Shown here: positions 35,065-45,486 of the stretch, piece by piece | How positions within the stretch are numbered: position 1 is the stretch's first letter | How the letters are laid out: each line of letters opens with the position of its first letter | Assembly: GCA_018287875.1 (NCBI GenBank) | Contig: JAGVVL010000022.1 | Location: forward strand, 3,472,001 to 3,536,000 | Direction of reading: 5' to 3' | DNA from: Nigrospora sphaerica | Taxonomy: Eukaryota; Ascomycota; Sordariomycetes; Amphisphaeriales; Apiosporaceae | Length of the DNA stretch: 64,000 nucleotides | Made by a program: the position numbers and the translations under genes | The notes under the pieces: model-generated | What the model was told of the DNA's origin: nothing | Seen by the model: only the letters and a program-made list of their open reading frames with translations | The model's database searches: none

Positions 35065-35474
35065 AGAGGGGGCCCAGCTCGTGCCTTCTTGGTGCTGCCT
35101 CTCCTTTGGCTCCCGCCTCTCGATGCGACGATGCGAGATTCACGATCCACGCCTTCTCTCCCTAGACAATACGCGGGCTGACACTTATTGAAAGGGGCCC
35201 GCCTTCGCTGTCCAACCTAAAGGTTTCGGCGTGGCTTGCCTCCCCCGTCGCGGCCCCCGCTGCTGCGCGTCCCGCACGTGGTGGCCGCATGGCCGGGCTT
35301 GCTTCCCACGAGGGAAGAAAAGCCCCAAGGAGGGCGAGGCGAACCGCCTCGCTTGGCGTCGGTCGCCAGTGGGCGGGGGAAAGGGGAGGCGTCGACAAGA
35401 AAACCACGCACACGCACGTATCCCACACAACGCACCGCATGCCGCGCTCGACGCCGGCACACGGACACACGCTT

Positions 35475-35494
35475 TCACGCGCGCGCGCGTATGC
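35475..35494. repeat. Alternating CG/CA tract
   Basis: An alternating purine-pyrimidine stretch of CGCGCGCGCGCG type, of the kind able to adopt Z-DNA. Confidence 0.6.
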
Positions 35495-37973
35495 GAGGGC
35501 GCTCTGCGGCCCCCCCTCTCCCCCGTCCAACTCGACCGTGAGACACGCGTTGAGACATCGAAAGAGGAACACCGTGTGTGGCTTAGGACCCATGGGGCCC
35601 GAGTTGGCCCCCGGGCGACGAACACGCGAGGGGGAAGGGGCTTCTGGGCGGCACAATTATTGACGTCCGGGCTTTTCTCATGGGCTCGGCGGTTTCGTGG
35701 GGGAGACGATGCCGCGGTCGAGCCGCCAACATCGTGATCGCTTTAGGGGAGGAAGAAACAAGGGAGAGAAGAAAAAAAGGGGCCCCGTGGCGTTGTCGTC
35801 TCGCGTGGCCACCGGGCGCACAGGGTCGCCGTGTGATGCCTGCCTGAGAGAAAGAAAAGAAGCCACAGTGTGTCGAGACTGGCAAACCACACCGTTCGAC
35901 GGGCCAGAGTCACGAGGTGTGACAACGGCCGTGATGCATCCAGCCGAGAAGGTGCCAGTCCTCTGGGTCTCGGAGGCTGGAGGGAGAATAGGGCAGTGTC
36001 TCCCCCGTCGTGTCACCTACCGTCTGGAGGGCGGGCGGCCTTGGTTCGTGCCGGTCTGTCAACGTGAGGCCAGACGGTTTGTAGCAGGTCGGATCACTAT
36101 TCTGTTCTGCAGATACGAGGCGTCGACGTCGCCATGGCTTGAGACGCCTTCAGCTACGGCGACGTCCCGCCGACCAGGGGCCTGGATTCGCCTCGGGGAC
36201 CGCGACGCTGCCGCCGCGAAATACGCGTGCCCCTTCCGTGCGCTGGGCCGTTGCCCTTCATCGCCGCTCGCTTCCCGGCGCCCCGGCTGCATGATGTGCA
36301 TGCGCACCACAGGCGGCGGGACAAACACACCTACGACTAGCGACTCGAGAGCCAAGCCAACAATCTGAATCTAATTCGCCGAGTTAGGGGGCGGCCCTCC
36401 TTCACCCGCCCTTTACTAGATTCTCGACTTCGGCCGACGTCAATCCGGGGATGACGGTGCATTTAGCCGAAGGAAAAACATCTGTAGAACAGCGGGTTGC
36501 TGGGGTTACGTAGGCCCCTGAACAGAGGAACGTAACACAAGTCGACAGACGGCTTCCTGTCAACGAAGAGCTGGGTGTTTTCGAATTTTGATTTAGCACA
36601 CGGCCAATGTATGCGTTCCTTTTCATGTCCGCTACCTGGATTTGTAAGCTCTCTATGGTCCAGCTCTCAAACTCCTCGGAACCCTGAGCGAGGCTCGGGC
36701 GAGACTCAGCTCTGGCCGGAGAATGTCACTGCCGCACCCGGTTTCCATATAGCGGGATCCGTACTATTATTTTTCTTTGTGGCGTCTACGTAAGTATCGC
36801 GCTGGTTGGCTGGGAAATAAGTAGTCGGCCTTATTTTATTGTACGTCCTACAACCGCGGCTGTTCCTCCGTACGGTTAAAGAAGACGCACAAGTGTGACC
36901 CCATCCGAGGCCTCAGCTACCGCTCGAACCAGTCTACCAATGGCACCGCAGGCATAGCCCCTACAATTCGGTTTCTTCGTGTCCGTACAATATGCAAGGT
37001 ACTATAAGGGGTCTGACATGGAGCACCCGCGTCGCCTGGGGCCGGCTTCACGATGGGCCAAGGGAGATGGGCTCTCAACCGCTGGTGCAACGTACAAGCG
37101 ACAATGTCTGCCGGCCGGCACTTCCGGCAGATTTCTCTGCTACAGACTGCCAACGGGGGCTTGTGAATGTCATGCACTGTCACTCTATGTCGTGGAACGT
37201 CGGCGTCGGACACCAAGCCCCGGGCGGCGCTTTCATATATAGCCTTCTCGAAGGGTCGGAAGTAACCACAATATGTGCCAAGTAGAACATACAACCCTCG
37301 GAACGTGGCGTTTGTCATGTGGTTTTTTACCAGCTTCATGTACGCGCCTTATACTTGTGATGTTATAGGTGAGGCTACGGGGGGCCGGAGGGCTTCCCAT
37401 AGGCCCCTATCGGTTGAGTCGGGTAGCGGCAGACCAGGCCATCGGTCGCCGATCGTGACGGCGTAGAAGACTTTCGGGTCCTGGCAGAGGCCCTCGACGA
37501 ATCTACTGCTTGCTCCATTTATTCCGAGGTCGGATTCCCGTTATTTTGGGCGTGTTTGCTGTCCCGCTCGATTCGGCTGCGACCCTGGCTTGGCGGCTTA
37601 AGAGTCGAAGCGAGGTCAGAAACCATGGCACGGATAGATGAAAGCCATCGTGGGTGGTAATACGTGATGTACTTGTAATCTGCCATGGCCGACTGATTTT
37701 CCACTGATGAGTACAAGAAATGAAGACTGTCATGGGCCGAGAGCACGCAGTGGCTTTTATGCCGGGATATTGTATCCGATGGACGTTCCCGGAGGCTTCG
37801 TTCGGCCATCAAAACCCGCTTATATATCCTTGTTAGTAATAACGGGGATTTACTTGCGTAAGGTGTCTGGCTGCCTTTGATTGCTAAGGGTGTCTCCTGC
37901 GGACATTAGAAGAACCAACAGAATGGAGTGAGGCTCACACAAATAGACTCGCAGCCCACTGTTCGGTTACACT

Positions 37974-38008
37974 TTTCTCATCATATAACAGATTTCTCAT
38001 CATATAAC
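37974..38008. repeat. 16-bp direct repeat
   Basis: TTTCTCATCATATAAC occurs twice, at 37974-37989 and 37993-38008, with a three-base spacer, inside an AT-rich stretch. Confidence 0.8.
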
Positions 38009-39222
38009 GGACAAGTAGAAATCCCGAGCAAAAATAATTGACGCAGACGTTAGCATATTCGATGACCTTGAATGAAGAAAAGGGGCAAATAATAAATTTC
38101 ACCGAGGAAATCGCTTATGAGTTTCGATCTATTTAAAGAACAAGCCAACGCGAGTTGCCAATTGCAAATATTCGTACGTGGTCCCTCGGTATCTGCAAAG
38201 CTGGTTCCCCCGGGGAGGATGAAAAAGAATCTGTGCGAGTAATGTAAACTGGCTGTCGACAGATTGCTATGCGAAGTCATGGCGAACCGCCACCAGACGA
38301 TCTGTCAAGAGTCTATGCTAACCACTGTAAAAGAGAACACGACCACGCGAAAAAAGGAGAAGAAAAGCTGAAGGACGATAGTCTGCTCTTCCCTACAGAA
38401 CTAAAGACTATCGTTTGCTAAGAGAATACTTTCCAGTGAGGCCGAGGGTGAGGATGCCCATTTGCCATATGCTAACAGGTGATTTGTAATCATGCCTATG
38501 TACTCCCTGCGTTCACGCCCATCATCAGCCAGTTTTCTTGGATAAGAGCATAACCTCGATTTCGCCATATTACAATATCCGCATTTTGTTCCCCCCGAAA
38601 GCTAGCAAATGTCATCCTGCGCCCACATGCAGTGAGCCTGCTGAGGTAGCCAAAAATGGGATTGGGTGTGGTAGTGCCAGGCGCTTAGAGGTGCAAGACT
38701 GTCCACTCATTGGGCAGATCACATCACGGCTGTCCGTCGACCCCTCTACTAGACGTCATCTGAGCAAAGAAGAGGGGTTTCCATTTACTACGTAGACGGT
38801 GAGCTTTAAGAAGCAGGTAGGCGAGGGGCATGGACGGGAAGGGAAGGCAAAGAACACAAGTATACTTTGTACCTCACCCAGCAGTTTTGCTCGTACCAGT
38901 GCCGGCCCGGTGGCGGGGGCCACAGATGGTGTCGGACTAGCCCGCCCGGAGGCGGGAGTATCAATTGGCCCGCCGATGACGATCCATGTGAGGAGCTTCG
39001 GTTGGAGACGGGCATTCCACCCCCAGTATACGCAACCACAGCAGCCAGCATCGCCAATTGACCGAAGCTTGGGACATGGTTGGGCCGTTTTCGGACCTTT
39101 CCATGCGCACTCCTCCATAGGCATAACCGCCCACGATCCCCCGAGGCGCCTGACCGACTGGAAGCGATCGTACACATCCATCTTTGGCAGCTCGTGCCCG
39201 CCCGCCTCCCCCTCCATTCACC

Positions 39223-40386
39223 ATGAGGCCCCCACGGTCCGTTGTCCGTCCCAACGCCCTCGTTCGCTCACTGCGCGTCCCGACCCGAGCCCCGCGGGCC
39301 TCGCTGCCGTTACAATGCCGCGCCCAGCCGGCCCGGACCTTTCTCGGCCGGTCCTCGACGCCGCACCGTGCCGTCGAGAACCTGAATGTCGACCGCATGC
39401 GCCATGATGCCTACGACTACCACGTGCGCCGGCGCAATTTCCTCATGGCCGGTGCCGTCTCGGGCATCGTCGCCTTCATCTACACGGCCTACCTCCTCAA
39501 GGAGGCCATTGCGAATCCCAAGAAGCTCGACGCCGGCCTTCCCGCCGGCGCCGACCCCTTCAGCACCGAGGCCGGCAGCAAGCGCAAGACCGTCGTCCAC
39601 GACGCCGATGGCCGCGAGCTCGTGCCCACCGGCAACTCGACCGTGCCCATGTTCCCGCGGACGCTGGATCTGGACATCGGCGCCGCCGACAGCCAGGAGA
39701 GCTCCGCCGGCGTCGAGTACACGCTCGTCGGCCTCGGCGTGCGCACCGTGAGCTTCCTGGGCATCCAGGTCTACATGGTGGGCTACTACGTCGCGACGTC
39801 GGACATTGCCGCCATCCAGGCCAAGCTCGTCAAGCAGATCAACCCCATCGCCACGACGCTGGTGCCGGGCGAGCGCGACGAGCTCAAGCGCCGGCTGCTG
39901 GACCCCGTCGAGGGCGAGCAGCTGTGGCGCGACATCCTGCACGAGTGCGCCCCGCGCAGCCTGTTCCGCATCGTCCCCGTGCGCGACACCGACTTCCACC
40001 ACCTGCGCGACGGCTTCGTGCGCGCCATCACGGCGCAGTCGCAGAAGGAGCCCGAGGCGTACAAGGACGAGGCCTTTGGCCTCGCCATGAAGGACTTCCG
40101 CGCCCTCTTCAACCGCGGCAAGGTCCCCAAGCGCGGCGAGATGCTCCTCGTCCGCGACGCGCGGGGCCGCCTCACCATCACGTACGACGACGGCAAGCCG
40201 GCCGGCGAGGGCAAGGACCAGGGCACCATCGGCCGCATCCCGGACGAGCGCATTAGCCGGGCGCTGTGGATGAACTACCTTGCCGGCAAGTCGGTTGCCA
40301 GCGAGGCGGCGAGGAAGAACATTGTGGACGGCATCATGGAGTTTGTGGAGCGCCCCATCGGCACTGTTGCCGCCCAGGTGGTTTAA
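39223..40386 (+). CDS. aim18: Aim18-like mitochondrial chalcone-isomerase-fold protein
   Basis: An intronless frame of 387 aa starts at CACC-ATG (39223). Residues 1-50 are rich in Arg, Ala and Ser with no acidic residue, typical of a mitochondrial presequence. A single membrane helix follows at about 73-91 (FLMAGAVSGIVAFIYTAYL). The chalcone-isomerase-like domain spans about 175-387, with EYTLVGLGVRTVSFLGIQVY at its start, FRIVPVRDTDFHHLRDGFVR in the middle and AGKSVASEAARKNIVDGIME near the end. Yeast Aim18 and Aim46 carry this fold in mitochondria; they are related to plant chalcone isomerase, but the fungal proteins are not known to make flavonoids, and yeast aim18 mutants show altered mitochondrial inheritance. 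Family assignment comes from the overall order of motifs. Confidence 0.85.
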   Translation: MRPPRSVVRPNALVRSLRVPTRAPRASLPLQCRAQPARTFLGRSSTPHRAVENLNVDRMRHDAYDYHVRRRNFLMAGAVSGIVAFIYTAYLLKEAIANPKKLDAGLPAGADPFSTEAGSKRKTVVHDADGRELVPTGNSTVPMFPRTLDLDIGAADSQESSAGVEYTLVGLGVRTVSFLGIQVYMVGYYVATSDIAAIQAKLVKQINPIATTLVPGERDELKRRLLDPVEGEQLWRDILHECAPRSLFRIVPVRDTDFHHLRDGFVRAITAQSQKEPEAYKDEAFGLAMKDFRALFNRGKVPKRGEMLLVRDARGRLTITYDDGKPAGEGKDQGTIGRIPDERISRALWMNYLAGKSVASEAARKNIVDGIMEFVERPIGTVAAQVV

Positions 40387-41883
40387 TCGGCGTGTTCAAA
40401 CGAGGGACGAGCTGGCACCCGCCACTCGTTTTCCTTCGGGGGCGAATTCACACTTAATTGCAAAGTGAGACATCCTGGAGTTTCTCACAAAAAGGCCATG
40501 TGCGGCTATGAGGCGGCTTTGGACAGGCGCCAAACGGGCTGAGAGTGTGTCTGGCATGTACAAATAGGTACGGGACGGCAGCTTCCCATGTATATCATCA
40601 AGCCCCCTCATGACTTCTTGACCAAGCCTCGAGGCACGCACTTTGCAGTCTAGCCGTCTTGAACGGATAGCAACTACGCGCGCGACACCGGCACAACTGC
40701 CGGCTTTATTCGGCCAACCGGGTACGTTATAGATAGAGAAGCTCAAAGTGCGGTGTGGGTTCCCGGTGGGTGGCTACGATAGCGAGAGCCTGAAACGACT
40801 TCGAGGACTCCCGAGGCAGGCCATGACTCTCGTCTTTCGACCCATGTGCCGCATAACGTATGATGCATTGCGAGCCACGGGTAACATACGCAGATTGGAC
40901 GCTGCGCGACAGGCTACCTGGAATAGGCAACCCTGCGACGTTGTGATTGGACGAGGAACGTCGGCCGAGGCAGCTCAGGCGGAACCCGCTGACAGTGCGG
41001 GCCGGAACCCCTGCGCCGGCGCTGCGGCATTATACCACTACATGGACGTACTATGGTTGGCCCCCGTCCGGGCGTCTTGTGACTTACCCTATCAGCGCAT
41101 TCTGGACCCTTCTGCCTGCCGGCCCTGCTCGATACACACGAAGTACCGACAGACGGGAGGCGCGGGTGCCGAGGGCGTGGCGATGCCGGACTGACGCCGC
41201 TCAGCACCCACACCGCTCTACCGCAAGCGGGTTGACGCCCGCCCGCCGAGGAGACGGGGCCTTGGTTCTTCCTTGCCACGTCGGCGGGCGGCGGCGAGCA
41301 CGGCAGATCCCGAGGCTCAGACGGAGGGCGAACGGGGAAGCAGCAAGAGAAAGACGCCGAGGCCCTTTTTGGTTTGGTATTTGGGGCGCCGCCTTTGCCG
41401 CGGTCGAGACGTCTGCGGGCTTGGGGGGGGTTCCGGCGGGCTCCTCGTCGTCTGGGGGCCATGGAAACGTGCTGCGCTGTCCGCTCCCACATTTTTGGGT
41501 TCTGTGCACATGGCCAGAGGACTCGGAGGAACAGGGCGTCGCGAAGCCGAGGTGCGGGGCCCGGCCAACCCGCCCGCTGGCGATGGTCGTACTAAGTTAG
41601 GAAGTCTGGCCCGGCCGTTAGCGGGGCTGGCGGTGCTGCGATGCAGCAGGCCGGCCAGGCGTAGCGTTTGTTTGGTCCTACGGAGGCTGGCCAGGGGGCA
41701 CGACGATTTGACGCAATGGCCCGCGTAGAGCGGGGCCCTTTTCGCCGAGGGGTCCTGGGCTGTTCACGGTGGACAGCCGGGGGGGGGGCGGGCTTTGGGG
41801 CTGGATGCGAAAGCGAACTACCGGCGCTGTTGGGGGGACAAGTGGCCCAGGGGCTATGGGTGCTCCACGTAGTCCTGTAGATC
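40387..41883. other. Intergenic region
   Basis: About 1.5 kb, GC-rich with several G runs near 41.4 and 41.78 kb. Open frames of 70-217 codons overlap on both strands without domain resemblance. No gene was seen. Confidence 0.4.
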
Positions 41884-41890
41884 TATAAAA
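41884..41890 (+). promoter_or_regulatory. TATA box of the epoxide hydrolase gene
   Basis: TATAAAA lies 85 bp upstream of the ATG at 41975. Confidence 0.55.
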
Positions 41891-41974
41891 GTCCGATGGT
41901 GCCGCGGTTCCTGCAAGGTGACGGCCAGCTTAAACCACGCCCCTTCTTTCATCCAATACCCCCACGAGATCACC

Positions 41975-43102
41975 ATGGCTGTGGACGCTCTCGTTCCCAA
42001 CGACCCGCGGGTCGAGCACAAGTTTACCTCCGTCCGGGGGTTCACTTACCACTACATGCTCGCGAAGCCCGAGGGCACCCCCGTCGCGACTGTGGTTCTC
42101 TGCCACGGCTGGTACGTATGCCCTACAGGACGTCCTCACCATGCGGCCTCTGGCTGACGACAGTTTTCCAGGCCGGATTTGGGCATGGGATGGCGTTACC
42201 AGGTTCCCTATCTGCTGTCCCTCGGCCTGCAGGTCGTCGTGCCGGACATGCTGGGCTACGGACAGACGTCGGCCCCTGATTCCCACGAGGAGTACACGAT
42301 GAAGAAGATGACGGGCGACATAGCCCACATCATCAAGGAGGTGACGGACCAGCCCGTCATCCTCGGTGGCCACGACTGGGGTGGTTTCTTCGTGTGTAAG
42401 TGCGCCAGCAGGCCGCCTGCAGCGGTCCGCCTCGGAGCCGGCAAAAACTGACAGCACCCAGGGCGAATGCTCCTGTACTACCCCGAGCTCATCCGGGCCA
42501 TTTTCAGCTTGTGCGTGCCCTTCATGCCGCCGTCACCCCAGGTCGTCACCCTGGAGCAAATCGGCGAGAAGGCGCCCAACTTCAAGTACCAGCAGCAGCT
42601 CGCGAGCGACAAGGCCGAGGAGATTATCAACAAGACGCCCGACGGACTCCGTCAGTTCCTCAACGGCATGTGGGGCGGCAAGACGCCCGACGGCAAGCAC
42701 ATGTTCTCGCCCACGGTCGGCATTGTCGAGGAGAACCTCGGCCAGGTCGGAAAGGCAACCCTGGCCAGTCAAGAAATCATCGACTTTTACGTCCAGGAAT
42801 ACTCGCGGCACGGCATGCACGGGCCTTTCAACTGGTACCGCACCACCGAGCTGAACAGCAAGGACGGACTCGAACTGGTGGCCCAATACAACGGCGAATT
42901 CCAGGTCAAGATCCCCGCCATGTTGGTCATGGCCGGACAGGATGCCGTCCTGCTGCCCAAGCTTGCCGACGGCCAGGAGAAGCTCTTCTCGGCCGGACTC
43001 AAGCGGGAGATCATCGAGGAGGCGACGCATTGGATCCAGGTGCAGTGCCCCGAGAAGACCAACAAGCACATCGGCGACTTTGTCAAGAGCGTGCTGGCCT
43101 AG
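41975..43102 (+). CDS. Epoxide hydrolase, alpha/beta hydrolase fold
   Basis: The model is join(41975..42111, 42172..42395, 42462..43102), 333 aa, with 60- and 66-nt introns (GTACGT...CCAG and GTAAGT...CCAG). The first junction rebuilds the oxyanion motif HGWPDLGMGWRYQ. The nucleophile elbow GGHDWGG carries Asp114, the aspartate that distinguishes epoxide hydrolases from esterases. The acid is Asp281 (AGQDAVLLP) and the base His310 (EATHWIQVQCPE). Cap-domain tyrosines that would polarise the epoxide are likely among those at 140-230 (QEYSRHGMHGPFNWYRTTE). No signal peptide is seen; the likely location is cytosol or peroxisome. It would open epoxides to diols; the natural substrate is unknown. 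It stands as a single gene between Aim18 and Grr1. Confidence 0.9.
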
Positions 43103-45486
43103 GAGACGCCATAGCCATATCCTAGGGGGGGTTACGATTTGACGCCAGCGGAATGTCGGAACGTTGGCCTCGAGACGCCCCCCACGGGCAAGCCGACAAA
43201 CAATGAGAAAAAATAAAGTACTGATTCCGCAGAACCGTCATCGTAGATTACTTGTGAGACGACATGGCATTCCTTGCACTGAACACAATTGTGTGGCTGA
43301 CGGCGGGGCTGGTTGCTTTCCACATCCGAACCCAGGGCGGCCCAGGCTGTCCAGAGCGGGGCCTGTTTGTGGTACGGCTGACAAGCAGCAGACGAGAGTG
43401 CCATGATGTCATCAGCGACCATATTGTCGACGCCGCACATCGACGCAGGCGGTAGCTTCAGCCCAGTCGCGTCACGCTTGCAGCCGACCCGAAGCTTAAG
43501 GGGCTGTCATGACAGGTGCGTGGCTGCCGGATGACGGGAGCTGGGGACGGGATCGGGTGTTGGAAGACTCCGGACGAGACGGTGGGGAAGTTGGAAGCGC
43601 AGAGGGAGGAGACGGCAGGAGTGGGAGAGATAGAGGGACCTTGATAGAGCGGAACGAGGCTGAAAGTCTCGACGGCCCGGCAGTTCCATCAAGCCCGACG
43701 GTGCAGAGAGTTCCGACAGGCAGCTCATGAGCCCATGCGGGAAGAACATGTAGTCAGTCTTGCTTCCACGCATCGAAGGGGCGTCCCTGTGTGTCGTGGT
43801 CCCATGGGAGAAGCCACCGGAGGGCCGGTCACCCGTTGCGCGTTGCGCTGACGGAAATGACCCCGTCGAGTCACGAACACCTAAACGAGACACAACAACC
43901 GTTGTCAGCCGTCGTATTCTCGCTGTAAGAAGCCGTGGCGCTTCTCTGCCCGGGAACGGGGCGTGCGCAAAAGGGAGATGGCATCAGAGCTGATAGGCGC
44001 ATGTATCACGCCTCCTGTAGTCCTCCCATGCGCTCCCTCGTCCTCCTCCTCCCCAAATGCAGGTTGGGGGGGGGAGACTGGACTTGAGGCCATTCCATCC
44101 TGCGGCATGCACTAAAGCGAGGCTGAGAGACCCCGCTGAGGTTGTGCCATACACACCCTTGGCCCAATTAGCGGCGGCTTGCCGATTCGTGTGACATGGG
44201 CAGCGCCAGGGGGGCGGTCGCCTACTCCATCATCCTATTTCCCTTCGCTTCATTCATCAACGTGACTGGCCGCTCCCATTTGCGCGAGAGATAGCCAAGG
44301 CTCACGGGGCACTCTCGGTACCCTCTCCATTCCAGTCCGAGATCCCGTCCGTCAGCTTTGCCTCGTTCTCTCTCGACCTCCGCGGCGCACACGGTACAGC
44401 CCCGACGGCACCCGCTTAGATTGGATTGACCACCCTTCCCCTCCCCTCGAGCATCACGCGCTCGCTGGCTGTCTATCAACACCATCAATAGCAGTGTAAT
44501 CAGCCGGCCGGCCTACCTACCTAGCTCGGGCCCCAGCAAGAAGTAGCAGGTGGAAGGAGAGCACACGGGACCAGGAGCCGCAACCACAATAACCGCAGCC
44601 GCAAACCCCATTGCCAAACCGACCGGGCAATCCGGACTACACAACGCAACGTAGGCAAGCCTGGGCGCCATCTCCAGTTCCGTTACTTGTTTTCTACCTA
44701 CATTCTCGCAACACCGTCCGTCCTGTCATCCCGTCCGCGCATGCCGTATTAGGTGCGGTACCTACCTATGCCTTGTCTTTGCTGGACCTGCCAGTTGGCC
44801 TATTGATGACATCCATAACCTTCTACACCTGGAATGTATATGTACCTGCGGCGCTAATCAACCACCACTTCGGAAGCCACCAAAACGCTGCCCAATAGCC
44901 AGCCCCATTCCTCCCTGACAAAAAGAAACGCCCTCCGTTACTGGCATGCCAATTTCCCCCTCGGCTTGGGTCGTCTCGTCACTCCCGCCCTTTTCAAGTT
45001 CGCGCTGCCTCTGTCTCTTTCCCGTCGTCCAACTCGGTTGCATAATCCCGTGGACCGACCGTCCGAGCGAGTGGCCGCTGATGCGTCTTCATCCATCTCC
45101 AGAACGACCATCGACAGCGATCCCATAGTTCCCGGACCACGACCATCCGCTGCGTGTGACCAGGATACCGGATTGGCCCGCTCCTCTCCCCCCCCCTGTG
45201 GGCCAGGCTTTCCATCGTCCAACCCACCTCCACACCCAACCGCTACCTTCCCAGTCCCCTTGCCCTCCCAAGTAAACCCAAAACCCCCGACCTGACCCGA
45301 CCAGATCCCGCTTGACGTGATCGTCAAACCGTCAAACCGCCTGGCCATCCCTGGTCTCGCATCAATACCAGACGACGCGCAGACGAGCCCAGCCTTCCCT
45401 CCATCCCATCAACTACACCTCCCTTGCCGACGCCAGATCCGACTGATCTGGCCCCCTCGCACGACACGTCTGTCTGCGACCGTACG
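43103..45486. other. Intergenic region and long pyrimidine-rich leader of grr1
   Basis: 43.1-44.2 kb shows nothing recognisable. The 1.2 kb before the grr1 ATG is C/T-rich, as is usual for promoters and 5' leaders of fungal regulatory genes, and includes an upstream open frame of 15 codons (45081-45128). No other gene was seen. Confidence 0.4.

Larger units (their letters stand above)
34250..39222. other. 5 kb gene-free stretch with low-complexity sequence
   Basis: 34.3-36.3 kb is GC-rich, with G runs and a CG-alternating tract. 36.4-38.7 kb is AT-richer with frequent stops. No convincing gene was found; a 55-codon minus-strand frame at 37519-37686 has fair codon bias but no relatives I recognise. 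Repeats are listed separately. Confidence 0.4.

Noticed and set aside
36992..37285. Plus-strand frame with a His/Cys-rich segment (VNVMHCHSMSWN)
   Set aside because: The opposite strand is equally open, no family pattern is present, and the Cys spacing does not match the 29-34 kb module.
37519..37686. 55-codon minus-strand frame beginning MADYKYITYYHPRW
   Set aside because: Codon bias is fair, but it is short, isolated in AT-rich DNA, has no splice partner and no recognised relatives.
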